DNA from: DATHAP01 sp963762865
GTDB lineage: Bacteria; Actinomycetota; Actinomycetes; JACCUZ01
DNA length: 64,000 bases
Reading direction: 5' to 3'
Assembly: GCA_963762865.1 (NCBI GenBank)
Contig: CAVXNC010000021.1
Span: forward strand, 186,001-250,000
Shown here: positions 1 to 8,356 of the stretch, piece after piece
Position numbering within the stretch: the stretch's first letter is position 1
Layout of the letters: every line of letters begins with the position of its first letter
The notes under the pieces: generated by a model
Seen by the model: only the letters and a program-made list of their open reading frames with translations
Told to the model about the DNA's origin: nothing
The model's database searches: none
Program-made: the position numbers and the translations under genes

Positions 1-1586
1 GCGCAGCGCGGGCAGCAGGTCGTCGTAGAAGCTGGTCCTCCCAGCCCGACGGGTAGGTCTGGGCGATCAGGACGTCGTTGTCCAGGCCGTCCCAGCGGCG
101 GGTCCAGCTCTCGTTGGCCCAGCACAGCGCGAAGGGGAACTGCGATCTCCGGGTCGGCGAGCAGGTTTGTCAACGGGGTGTCGAGCAGCGGCTTCCCGTC
201 GAACCAGTAGTGGTGCATCACGAAGCCCTCGACACCGTGCTCGAGGGCCAGCTCCGCCTGCTGCTTCATCACCTTGACGTCGGACAGGTCGTAGCGGCCC
301 GAGCTCTCCTGGCTCGGCGGGCTGCGCAGTGACCCTCGAACAAGCGGGCGGGCGCGGTCCACGTTCACCCAGTCGGTGAATCCCTCGCCCCACCACACGT
401 CGTTCTCCGGCGTCCGGTGGAACTGGGGGAGGTAGAAGGCGAGCACGCGCGGCGGGCGTGGTCGCGCGACGCCGCGCCGCGGTGGAGGCGGGACGGTACG
501 TCGTCGGTCTCGACTGGTCCAAGCCCGCGCGCTGTGGCGAGCACGCCGACGAACCGCTCGATGGCGTGCGCGGTGGAGCCGTCCAGGTGATCGGCCTCCG
601 GCTCGAAGTGCTCCGAGCCCGAGCTCGAGGTCGGCGAGCCGCTGCAGCAGCCACGGCTGCGCCCAGTACATCGACCCTGCCGGGTAGCGCAGGGCGTCGG
701 GGTCGAAGGCGAACGGGAAATCGGGCGGCCAGCGCCTCCACGAGCTCCTGGTCGGAGCCCCAGGTCTCCGGGCCCTTGATGTGCCCGGTGGGCACGACCA
801 GCCCGACGTCCTTGTCCCGCCGTAGAAGGTCGATGATCCGCCGGACGCCCTCCGGTGACGGCAGCACACCGTCCAGCAGCTCGACCCGCCAGGCGTCCCC
901 GTCCAGGCGGTGCAACGACCGCTTGGTGTGCACCTTGAGGACCGCGTCGTAGCCGTCGAAGAGCGCCCATCCGGGCCAGGTCGACCAGCGGCCCGCTGTC
1001 GCGGCCGAGGTTCTCGACGACGTGGATCCGCGCGCGAGGGAGCCGGCGCGTGATCCGCTGCTCGAGGCCCTCGGCGCGCCCACGCACCAGCGTGACGATG
1101 AGGTCGTACTGCTCCGGCATGCGGGCCAGCCGGTCCTCGATGTCCGGCCAGACCTCGGGGTAGAAGACGTGGGCGACCACGAGGATCTTGGCGCTGCCGG
1201 CCCGCGGCTCTGGCGCGAGCCGTCGGCGAGCGCGCGCCGTGCATGAGCGGGAGGCTAAGCAGCGGGGAGAGGTGGGTGACACCGGAAGCTCAGCGCTGCG
1301 CGTCGGCCGGCGCGAAGAGACCGGTCGTCGGCGGTGCGCTGACCGGGCGCTCTGGGTGTGTCACGACGCGCCGAGGAAGCGACCTCAGGCGCCGCCGCGC
1401 AAGCCGGACCTTCCCGGCGACTCCGCGTAGGGGTGCGGTGACTCGCCAGGACGCCGAGGTGAGCACCTCGTTCATCTGACGCCGGTACTCGTCGGCGGCG
1501 GCCTCGAGCGTGACGATCCGCACACGGAGCGCATCGTTCTCGGCGCGCAGCGCCTCGAGCAGGTCGTCCCCGTCGGGCTCGATCAC
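1..1586 (-). CDS. RgpF/WbsX-type polysaccharide glycosyltransferase (3' end outside window, frameshifted)
   Basis: Likely a large cytoplasmic enzyme that builds a rhamnan-like or O-antigen-like glycan. The GTG at 1586 opens a helical N-terminus ending in the motif SASWRVTAPLR. After a frame change near 1290 comes an RgpF-like domain (AKILVVAHVFYPEVW; ENLGRDSGPL; then, in another frame, VLKVHTKRSLHR). Further downstream, in yet another frame (about 440-240), is the signature of the WbsX family: FYLPQFHRTPENDVWW followed by MHHYWFDGKPLLDTP. Fusion of RgpF and WbsX modules is known in surface-polysaccharide loci. At least four single-base frame changes occur, and I read them as consensus errors because the protein stays recognisable on both sides. 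The C-terminus lies beyond position 1. Substrate sugars cannot be deduced. Confidence 0.7.
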
Positions 1587-1673
1587 GCGACTTTCACCCC
1601 ATTACTGGACAGTCTGGACATCCTAGGTCGGCCCCTGCTCGGCAGCGACCCGACCGAAGCCGGAGGTGGTCTG

Positions 1674-2063
1674 TCACTGCCGATGGGCACCGAAGTCCAG
1701 GCATCTGACGTCGAGCTGGTGTGCGAGCTGGTGGTTGGACTGGTCGAGCGCCCGGGTAGAGTAGCGCCGGGCCAGGACGTTCTCGGCCGTCATTGCGTGC
1801 ATCGTCTTCAGCTGGATCGCCCGTTGCTTGCGGGCCGAGGCCAGCGCCTTGTCCCAGCGCCGGCCGTGGACCGGGGAACGGGCTCGAGGGTCTGGGCGCT
1901 CATGGAGTTCGCCGTTGCGGCTGCCCGCATCAGTATGCAGCCAGTGCTTGCCGGTCATGGCTGAACTGACGGTGGCCACGTGGAACCTGGAGAACCTGTT
2001 CAGCAGGGGCGAGTTCGCACCCGCCCCGACGACGTACGCCGGGACGCCCAGCGCGTCGGCCAT
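1674..2063 (-). CDS. Unidentified protein, possible remnant of a polysaccharide gene
   Basis: An open frame of 129 codons lies between the glycosyltransferase at 1586 and the methyltransferase ending at 2090, on the same strand. Its N-terminus (MADALGVPAYVVGAGANS) resembles the GxxxADALGVP segment found near the C-terminus of polysaccharide pyruvyl transferases. The rest is a charged helical stretch I do not recognise. It may be the 3' part of a gene whose 5' end is lost or frameshifted. The first 130 bases overlap an opposite-strand reading that looks like the start of an endonuclease/exonuclease/phosphatase protein, so the true coding strand is uncertain. Confidence 0.3.
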   Translation of the reverse strand: MADALGVPAYVVGAGANSPLLNRFSRFHVATVSSAMTGKHWLHTDAGSRNGELHERPDPRARSPVHGRRWDKALASARKQRAIQLKTMHAMTAENVLARRYSTRALDQSNHQLAHQLDVRCLDFGAHRQ

Positions 2064-2085
2064 CGACGCTGACGCGTCTCATCCC
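1957..2085 (+). pseudogene. Possible 5' fragment of an endonuclease/exonuclease/phosphatase-family gene
   Basis: Reading forward from ATG 1957 gives MAELTVATWNLENLFSRGEF, closely matching the N-terminal strand and metal-binding Asn region (ATWNLENLF) of the endonuclease/exonuclease/phosphatase superfamily. Codons stay GC-rich at third positions for about 40 codons. Then the similarity fades and the convergent methyltransferase gene ends at 2090, leaving no room for the rest of the roughly 300-residue domain. If real it is a truncated remnant or a mis-joined segment. The match is by eye only and the opposite strand is also open here, so confidence is low. Confidence 0.3.
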
Positions 2086-2089
2086 GCTG

Positions 2090-2842
2090 TCAGCCGCGGC
2101 GGCACACCAGGACCTGCTTGCGAGACGCCGGGGTGAGGGCGCTGCGGTCCAGGTCGCCGAAGGCCTCCACGACGTCGAGCCCGGCGGCGGCGACGGCATC
2201 GCGCAGGACGTCCGCGGGGTACTGCCGCAGCGCGTAGGACGTGCGCGCGATCGGCTCGGGGCCGTCGTCCGGGGCGACGAGACGCCAGTCGATCGACAGC
2301 AGCCGCGTGTCCTCGTCGTAGGTCGTGTCCTCCCGGATCTCGAGCCGCCGGCCGTCGGCGTCCCGCACCGCCCGGGCGAGGCGGTCGCGCTGCGGCACCT
2401 GCAGGTACGCGACGTTGGGGAGGTAGACGTCGAAGGCGAAGCGGCCGTCGTCGGCGAGCAGCGCCCGCGCCGACTGCAGGGTCAGCAGCAGGTCGTCGTC
2501 GGTCGGCAGCAGCTGGAGCGTGTTGAAGCAGCAGAGCACCAGGTCGAAGGGCCCCTCGACCGGCGGGCGTCGCATGTCGCCCTGCACCCACTGGTACGCC
2601 GGTGCGCGCCGGGCGGCGACGGCCAGCATCCCCGCGGACTCGTCGACGCCGGCGACGCGCGCGCCGTCGGGCATCCGCTGCGCGAGCGCGACGACGATCG
2701 TGCCCGTCCCGCAGCCGAGCTCGAGCAGCGATCGAGTCGCCGGGCCGACGAGCTCGCCGTAGAAGTCGACGAACGGCGTCCTGTCGGCGTCGGTGACGTC
2801 GTACCAGGGCGCCCAGTCGTCGTACGCCGCCGGCTCAGCCAC
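2090..2842 (-). CDS. Class I SAM-dependent methyltransferase
   Basis: A complete 250-residue Rossmann-fold methyltransferase. Motif I is ELGCGTGT at residues 41-48, followed by VAGVDESAGML (acidic SAM-ribose residue), VQGDMRRPP and DLVLCCFNTLQLL (motif IV region). The GTG start at 2842 lies inside the 3' end of the WbqC-like gene (stop at 2835), an 8-base overlap that implies translational coupling. It is the last gene of a coupled run: DegT aminotransferase, GT2, WbqC-like, methyltransferase. By context it probably methylates a sugar or amino-sugar intermediate of the surface glycan. The target atom (O, N or C) is not evident. No frame breaks. Confidence 0.8.
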   Translation of the reverse strand: MAEPAAYDDWAPWYDVTDADRTPFVDFYGELVGPATRSLLELGCGTGTIVVALAQRMPDGARVAGVDESAGMLAVAARRAPAYQWVQGDMRRPPVEGPFDLVLCCFNTLQLLPTDDDLLLTLQSARALLADDGRFAFDVYLPNVAYLQVPQRDRLARAVRDADGRRLEIREDTTYDEDTRLLSIDWRLVAPDDGPEPIARTSYALRQYPADVLRDAVAAAGLDVVEAFGDLDRSALTPASRKQVLVCRRG

Positions 2843-3533
2843 GGACCAGCCCCCCGTGCCGGAGGACGTCGTCGCGGACGACGCCCGGGTCCTCGCGAAG
2901 CAGCGCCGGCAGCAGCTGGAAGAAGGCGCCCTCGTAGGGCCGCAGGAACCACAGGCCCAGCCCCTCCGCCGCGAAGTCCTCCGCGGCGTAGAGGGGCCGG
3001 CCGCTGGGCGCGTTGACGTAGTCCTCGCCCCCGAAGGCCAGGGCGGCGGCGCGCACGCGGTCGCCCATCCGCAGGGCGGGGTCGAGCTCGAGCGAGGAGC
3101 TGCGCGCGAACTCGCACTCGAGGCCCAGCAGCGAGGCCACCAGCCGCAGGCCCTCCTCGAGGTAGTCCACGGGCCGCTCCAGCGGGGCGTGCAGGTGCTC
3201 GCGGACGGCGTCGGCGGCCGGGCCCCGGGCGGAGTCGATCCAGGAGTGACGGGCCAGGCGACGGTCCATCTCGGCGCGGGCACCGGGCGCGAACCCCAGG
3301 TCGCAGATCCGCACGTCGCGCGGCTGCCTCGCCAGCGGCAGCGTCAGCCACTCCGTCGCGCCACCCGGTCCGGGCACCTCGCAGCGGTGCACCCGGTTGC
3401 GTCGGGGGAACTGCACGCAGTCGAACAAAACGAAGACGTCGGCCTCCGCGAGCAGGCGGAAGTATCCGGCGTACGGGAACCAGTAGGGCTGCGTGACGAC
3501 CACCCGCTTGCCCGTCGGGCCGTCGCCGCTCAC
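2835..3533 (-). CDS. WbqC-like family protein
   Basis: A complete 232-residue member of the WbqC-like family (PF08889). It shows the typical opening VVVTQPYWFPYAGYFRLL, then VFVLFDCVQFPRRNRVHR and a mid-protein segment ending in the family-like EDYVNAPSGRPLY. Family members occur in O-antigen and capsule loci and are thought to modify amino sugars made by DegT-type aminotransferases; the chemistry is not firmly established. Here such an aminotransferase is encoded two genes upstream. GTG 3533 overlaps the GT2 stop as GTGA, and the 3' end overlaps the downstream methyltransferase. No frame breaks. Confidence 0.8.
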   Translation of the reverse strand: MSGDGPTGKRVVVTQPYWFPYAGYFRLLAEADVFVLFDCVQFPRRNRVHRCEVPGPGGATEWLTLPLARQPRDVRICDLGFAPGARAEMDRRLARHSWIDSARGPAADAVREHLHAPLERPVDYLEEGLRLVASLLGLECEFARSSSLELDPALRMGDRVRAAALAFGGEDYVNAPSGRPLYAAEDFAAEGLGLWFLRPYEGAFFQLLPALLREDPGVVRDDVLRHGGLVRG

Positions 3534-4405
3534 GCGGTCCGTCTCTGCATGCGCTCGAGCCGCGCGGCGGCGCTGGTGACTCGACCAGCCGACCGCAGGG
3601 CGAGCAGGGCTTCGTCGTCGACGCGCTGACACTCGAACTCCTCCTCCAGCCGGCCCTCGTCCGCGGCGCGGACCCACCGCAGCCAGTGCCACCCTGCCCG
3701 ACCGGTGGCGTACTCCTCGTGGTGGAGGTGGACCTCCCGGATGTTGACGACCTTGCGCGCGAAGCGATCGAGCGTCGTGAAGGGCAGGTGGGCGATGAGC
3801 GTGTCGCGTGCCGTGGTGCGCCGCAGGTCGGGACGGCCGAGGACGTCGTGCATGCCGGCTGCGAAGCCCTCGATCACGTCGCGCCGGGCGATGACCTTGG
3901 GCACCGGGACGCCGCTGCTCCAGGGGGTCGTGGGGTTGGCATCGAGGTGCGCGCGCCAGTCGGGCGGCGCGTCGACGTAGACGAGCACCTCGTCGTACTG
4001 GTCCGGACCGGGGTCGGGCGGGCACAGCGGTCCCGCCTCACCCAGCGGCACGTTGTGCCGGTCCACGGTGACGACGTCGTGCTCGGCGAGGTCGGTGCAC
4101 GCCCGCAGCGAGCCGCCCGGCGGCAGCCACAGCTCGTCGGCGTCGAGGAACAGCACCCAGTCGGCGGGCGCGTTGCGTACGAGCGCGAGGTTGGCGCGGT
4201 CCCACTCCTGGACGCTGTCGCTGTTGCTGAGCTGCAGCAGCTCGACGTGCTCCCCGCGGTGCTGCTCGAGCACCTCCCACGTGCCGTCCGTGGAGCCCAT
4301 GTCGCAGACGAGCAGGTGGTCGACGCCGATCCGCTCGAGGTGCGCGATGGCGGGGGCGATCAGCTCGACCTCGTCCATGACGCCGAGGTGCGCAGCGATC
4401 CTCAT
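3530..4405 (-). CDS. Glycosyltransferase family 2 (Glyco_tranf_2_4-like)
   Basis: A 291-residue cytoplasmic glycosyltransferase. ATG 4405 overlaps the aminotransferase stop as ATGA. It starts MRIAAHLGVMDEVELIAPAI, then CDMGSTDGTWEVL and the metal/nucleotide-binding acidic motif FLDADELW (DAD at residues 88-90). This arrangement is typical of the short GT-A enzymes found in capsule loci. A later His-rich segment (NIREVHLHHEEYATGRAGWH) is also common in this subgroup. Likely role: transfer of one sugar onto the lipid-linked glycan, possibly the aminated sugar from the upstream aminotransferase. Donor and acceptor cannot be read from sequence. Intact frame. Confidence 0.8.
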   Translation of the reverse strand: MRIAAHLGVMDEVELIAPAIAHLERIGVDHLLVCDMGSTDGTWEVLEQHRGEHVELLQLSNSDSVQEWDRANLALVRNAPADWVLFLDADELWLPPGGSLRACTDLAEHDVVTVDRHNVPLGEAGPLCPPDPGPDQYDEVLVYVDAPPDWRAHLDANPTTPWSSGVPVPKVIARRDVIEGFAAGMHDVLGRPDLRRTTARDTLIAHLPFTTLDRFARKVVNIREVHLHHEEYATGRAGWHWLRWVRAADEGRLEEEFECQRVDDEALLALRSAGRVTSAAARLERMQRRTA

Positions 4406-5527
4406 CCGGCCGCCAGTCCGCGGGCGACGGCCGTGACGATCCGGCCGACCTGCTCTCGCCCGAGGTCGGGGGCCATGGGGAGGCCGATGACGCGAGGAGC
4501 CAGACACCGCGTGACCTCGAGCGGGTCGGCGGCGAGCGGCCGAGAACCACTGGTTCGCCTGTACGCCGCGGCCGTACCACAGGCGGGTGTCCGCGCCGGC
4601 GTCGTCGCAGGCGGCGAGGACGCGGCCGGCCTCGTCGTCGTCGGCGCAGACCAGCAGCGCGTAGGTGGACGCGACCTGCGGCGCGAGCACGAAGCGCCCG
4701 CCGATACCGGCCTCCTCGGCGCGGGCGCGGTAGGCGGCATGCACGTCGGCGACCTCGGCCTGACGCGCGGCCCACTCGTCGAGCGACGCCAGGGCCACGG
4801 CCGCGTGGTACTCGCTGAGCTTGCCGTTGGTGCTGGGCAGGCTGCTGTCGCGTTCGTCCTGGAACCCGAAGTTGAGGGCCGACGCGATGCGCAGGACCAG
4901 GTCTCGGTCCGCGCACACGACCGCGCCGCCCTCGCCGGCCGCCAGCGGCTTGGTGGCGTGCAGGCTGAGCACCACGGGCACGTCACCCACGCAGCGGCGC
5001 GGGTCGGCCAGCACGGCCTCGACGGAGGCGGCGGCGTCGAGGACCACGGGGATCCCCGTCCGGTCCTGGAAGCCCGCCCAGGCCGGCTGGTCGGGTGGCG
5101 CCCCGAACGGGGCGACGGCGAGCACGACCCCCACGCGGCCGAGCTCGGGGTGGTCGGCGAGGCGGTCCGGGTCGGCCGCCCACGTCACCGGGTCCACGTC
5201 CACCAGCCACGGCGCGTAGCCGCAGAGCTCGGCAGCGATGGCGGTGGCCACGAACGTGTACGCGGGCATGAGGGCGAGGGGACGCTCCGGACGGCCGCGC
5301 CCCGCGACGGCGAGCACCGTCCCCACGAGGGCGGACGTCCCGGAGGCAGCCGACGTGACGGTTCCCGGTGCCGAACCCACCAGACCGGACAGGCGGCCCT
5401 CCAGCTCGAGCACGAGAGGCCCGTAGTTCGAGTAGAAGCGGGTGCCGTCGATCCGCTCCAGGTAGGGCTGCAACGCACGGGCGCCGGGGAGCCGGGGCCG
5501 CAGGACGGGGACCTGGCCGTGAGTCAC
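4402..5527 (-). CDS. DegT/DnrJ/EryC1/StrS aminotransferase (one frameshift)
   Basis: A PLP-dependent sugar aminotransferase of about 375 residues, acting on a nucleotide-linked keto-sugar. Visible family features are SNYGPLVLELE, the cofactor pocket ASGTSAL, LMPAYTFVATA, VVLDAAASVEA and the lysine motif SLHATKPLAAGEGGAVV (about K193). Next comes NFGFQDERDSSLPSTNGKLS, which differs from the usual GxNGKMS. The frame breaks near 4545 after ANQWFSA; the C-terminus (LEVTRCLAPRVIGLPMAP) continues in the next frame to a TGA overlapping the GT2 start as ATGA. GTG 5527 is chosen as start because homology begins directly after it. First gene of the coupled minus-strand operon. Confidence 0.8.
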
Positions 5528-5715
5528 GTCGATGTCGGCAACTCTAACCCCGCGACCCGACGCACACCGGCGCTCCAGGCCCACGTCACCGCAGCCGGCA
5601 CCAGCGACGGGAGACCGGGCCGGCGTGGGCTCGGGCTCGTCATACACTGCGGCAGCGTCGCCTCGTCCGTGACCCCGACCATCGGCGGCAACCTCCTGGC
5701 GCCGGCCCGGCCTCG

Positions 5716-7068
5716 ATGTGGAAACCAGTGGATATCGTTCCCGATGACTTGATCGGCCGGCACGCTGCCGAGATCCCGGAGTGGGGTCACTTGCCTGCCG
5801 CCATGCGGCTCAAGCAGTCCGCCGTGGCCAGCCTGGGGGTACGGAACGCATTCGAACTGTGCCGCGACCATCTCCGCGTACCCGGTACCGACACCCTCAC
5901 GCCTCGCCGCATCGTCAGCATGCTGGAGGCGGCCCGCGATCGCGCCATCGAGTTCACACTGCTCTGGGAAGGTGGTCGCGACTTCGTGCGCCCTCCCGCG
6001 AGGGTCATCGGCGAGAGCAACAATCGTCCGCTGCCAGGTGTGGATCGTTCCGGGTTCCTGGCCTGCTTCGCGGATGCGCAGATTCGCGGCCGATCCGGCG
6101 TCGTCCTGTTTCAAGGCGATGCCCTGGTCGACTTCGAGGGATCGGAGTACGAAGGGCTCGACGACAACCCCGAGTACGACCCGGGCGTGATCGCGTCGGA
6201 CGCCGAGACGCTCTGGATGATGGAACCCGACGTCGTTGACGTCCAGGTCGAGGAAGCCTTCATGCTGTCGGGCAGCCACACGGTGGATTTCGGGCACTGG
6301 ATGGCGGAATACCTGCCCAAGTACGCCCTCGCAGCGCTGGCCGGACTGCGACCCACCGTGCCCGTACTGGTCGACCAGAACATTCCCCCGACGATGCGCG
6401 AGGCGCTGACGCGACTGCTCCCGCCCGGCGCGCAGGTCATCACGATCGCGCACCTGTCGTGCGTCCGCGTGCGCAAGCTGTGGTGCGCTTCCAACCCCTA
6501 TTACGGCAGCTTCTACCCGACCGAGTGGCCCGAGGAGGTGTGGTCCCACATCGGCAGCGAGCCGCGCCGCTTCGCCGGCCTCATCCGCGAGCTGAGACAA
6601 CTGCTGGCAAGCGAGATCGAGCTGCCGACCGGGGAGGACAGGTTATTCCTCGCCCGCAGGCCGAGCCGGATCAAGAAGAAGCTGCTCAACCACCCGGACA
6701 TCGAGGCGATGGCCCGCCAGCGCGGGTTCACGGTCCTCTACCCGGAGGACTACAGCTTCGTGGACCAGGTCCGGCTGGCGAACCACGCACGATGGATCAT
6801 GGCGCCGGAAGGCTCGAACGGCCTGCTGTCGTGGTTCGCGAGGCCCGGATGCCGGGTCTGCGTCCTCAGCCCGCCGTACACGCTGCCGCTGGTCGACATC
6901 AGCGCCGTGCTCGACGAGCTCGGGATAGACATGACGGTGATCGCCGGGCCTGACAGGCCTGACCCGGACAACTTCTGTCCGTACTGGAACGACTATCGAA
7001 TCGACGAGTCTGTACTGGCCGGGTTCCTCGACCAATGGCTCGTCGCCGGACCGCCATCACTCGAGTGA
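5716..7068 (+). CDS. Glycosyltransferase family 61 (DUF563) protein A
   Basis: A complete 450-residue protein with GT61/DUF563 hallmarks: FGHWMAEYLPKYALAALA in the middle, FLARRPSRIKKKLLNHPDIE, PEDYSFVDQVRLANHARWI and MAPEGSNGLLSWF near the C-terminus. Bacterial members occur in capsule and LPS loci and are thought to transfer pentoses or other sugars. There is no signal peptide, so a cytoplasmic enzyme is likely. The codons use more A/T at third positions than the birA-to-UGD region, which suggests horizontal acquisition. It is divergent from the DegT operon (188 bp between) and convergent with a second GT61, overlapping by 12 bp at 7057-7068. No frame breaks. Confidence 0.8.
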   Translation: MWKPVDIVPDDLIGRHAAEIPEWGHLPAAMRLKQSAVASLGVRNAFELCRDHLRVPGTDTLTPRRIVSMLEAARDRAIEFTLLWEGGRDFVRPPARVIGESNNRPLPGVDRSGFLACFADAQIRGRSGVVLFQGDALVDFEGSEYEGLDDNPEYDPGVIASDAETLWMMEPDVVDVQVEEAFMLSGSHTVDFGHWMAEYLPKYALAALAGLRPTVPVLVDQNIPPTMREALTRLLPPGAQVITIAHLSCVRVRKLWCASNPYYGSFYPTEWPEEVWSHIGSEPRRFAGLIRELRQLLASEIELPTGEDRLFLARRPSRIKKKLLNHPDIEAMARQRGFTVLYPEDYSFVDQVRLANHARWIMAPEGSNGLLSWFARPGCRVCVLSPPYTLPLVDISAVLDELGIDMTVIAGPDRPDPDNFCPYWNDYRIDESVLAGFLDQWLVAGPPSLE

Positions 7069-8148
7069 CTGCAGCACCAGTTCCAAGTGCGAGCAGTTGA
7101 CCATCAGCCGATGTCCGAAGGGGTAGCCGTCGTAGGCGTGCTCGTAGACGAGCATCGAGTACCGGTGTCGCAGCAGGCGGCAGACGTCGAACACGCCTGG
7201 ATTGATGAACAGCGGCGAAAAGCATTCGATGACGGCGGATTCCGGCGCCATGAACATCGAGTGGATGAAACCGGCGCCGTGCGGCCCGCTGAGAACCTCG
7301 GCGTCGCGCGAGATCGCTACCTGTTCGGCCACCGGGAACTCGGCGATGTCGATCACTTCGAACCCGAAGCGGTCGAGCAGGCGGTAGACCTCTTCGGTGT
7401 TGAGCAGCTCGCGGCCGGCATTGTTGACGCCTGTCCGACGATCAAGCCACAGCCTTCGCCCGGACCGTCGCGGCAGCGCGACCGAGCCGAGCACGGAATC
7501 GCGCAATGAGAAGAACAGCTCGGGCAGGCGACCCAGGCTCAGCGCAGTCACTGCGCTGACGTACACCGCGGACCGGAATCTCGTCGGTCCGGCCAGTTGG
7601 GTGATCATCCGCTCGTCGCTGATTCCGAGCAGGGCGAGAAACTGGATCGCGAAGGCGGGCAGCCCGGACACCACATAGCTTCCGCGGAAGCCCGAGCGCT
7701 CCAGCATGTGCACCTTCGGCAGCTCTTCCGTTGTCCAGTGGAAGAAGTTCCGAGAGAAGAAGTTGGCAAGGATGCAGACATCCTCGCTGCGCTCAGCGCA
7801 GTCGAATTCGTTCGCATACGCGCCGGCCCGGCCCTGGAACTCCCGCTTGAGCTCGAAGTCGAGGTTCCAGCAATCCTGCACCGCCTCGAGCGGCACGATC
7901 GTGTCGTTCGCCACTTGCAGGCCCAGCTCAGGCAGGTAGAGCACGTCCGACAGGCGGGCGCCTCGGGGCTGGAAGGATCCGAATGCCCGCACATCGAAGG
8001 GCTGGCCGATGCCGTCGAGCACGGACTGGCAGGACAAGCGATCCCAGTGCACGGGGACGTCGCAGGTCACGAGGGCCTTGCGGACGCGCGCCAGCCGCCG
8101 GGGCCGATCGGCAGCGAGCGTCGTACGGCCCCGGAGGGATGGCCCCAC
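7057..8148 (-). CDS. Glycosyltransferase family 61 (DUF563) protein B
   Basis: A 363-residue second GT61-family protein, only distantly similar to its convergent neighbour. Diagnostic stretches are NFFHWTTEELPKVHMLE, then LWLDRRTGVNNAGRELLN and the family C-terminal motif SGPHGAGFIHSMFMAP. The GTG at 8148 gives the longest frame; an internal GTG at the residues VRKALVTCDVPVH is also plausible as start because the first 20 residues are Arg-rich and unlike the family. The arrangement (two convergent GT61 genes with overlapping ends) suggests separately acquired modules of one glycan locus. No frame breaks. Donor sugar unknown. Confidence 0.75.
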   Translation of the reverse strand: MGPSLRGRTTLAADRPRRLARVRKALVTCDVPVHWDRLSCQSVLDGIGQPFDVRAFGSFQPRGARLSDVLYLPELGLQVANDTIVPLEAVQDCWNLDFELKREFQGRAGAYANEFDCAERSEDVCILANFFSRNFFHWTTEELPKVHMLERSGFRGSYVVSGLPAFAIQFLALLGISDERMITQLAGPTRFRSAVYVSAVTALSLGRLPELFFSLRDSVLGSVALPRRSGRRLWLDRRTGVNNAGRELLNTEEVYRLLDRFGFEVIDIAEFPVAEQVAISRDAEVLSGPHGAGFIHSMFMAPESAVIECFSPLFINPGVFDVCRLLRHRYSMLVYEHAYDGYPFGHRLMVNCSHLELVLQSLE

Positions 8149-8356
8149 ATCGACGGCGCCGATGTCGGCGCGTTCGTCGGGGCAGCCGACGTGGCCGCGA
8201 GGACAGCGACCAGCGCCGCGAGCTCGACTACGCTGGGTACGCCCCGCCCCACCCGAAGTGCGGGGCCGGCAGCGCGGTCATCGCTCACCGGGGCATCCTC
8301 GCACGGGCGGCGGTCGCCGGTCCGCGTCGTCGGGCGACGCGGGATCCGTCGATACG

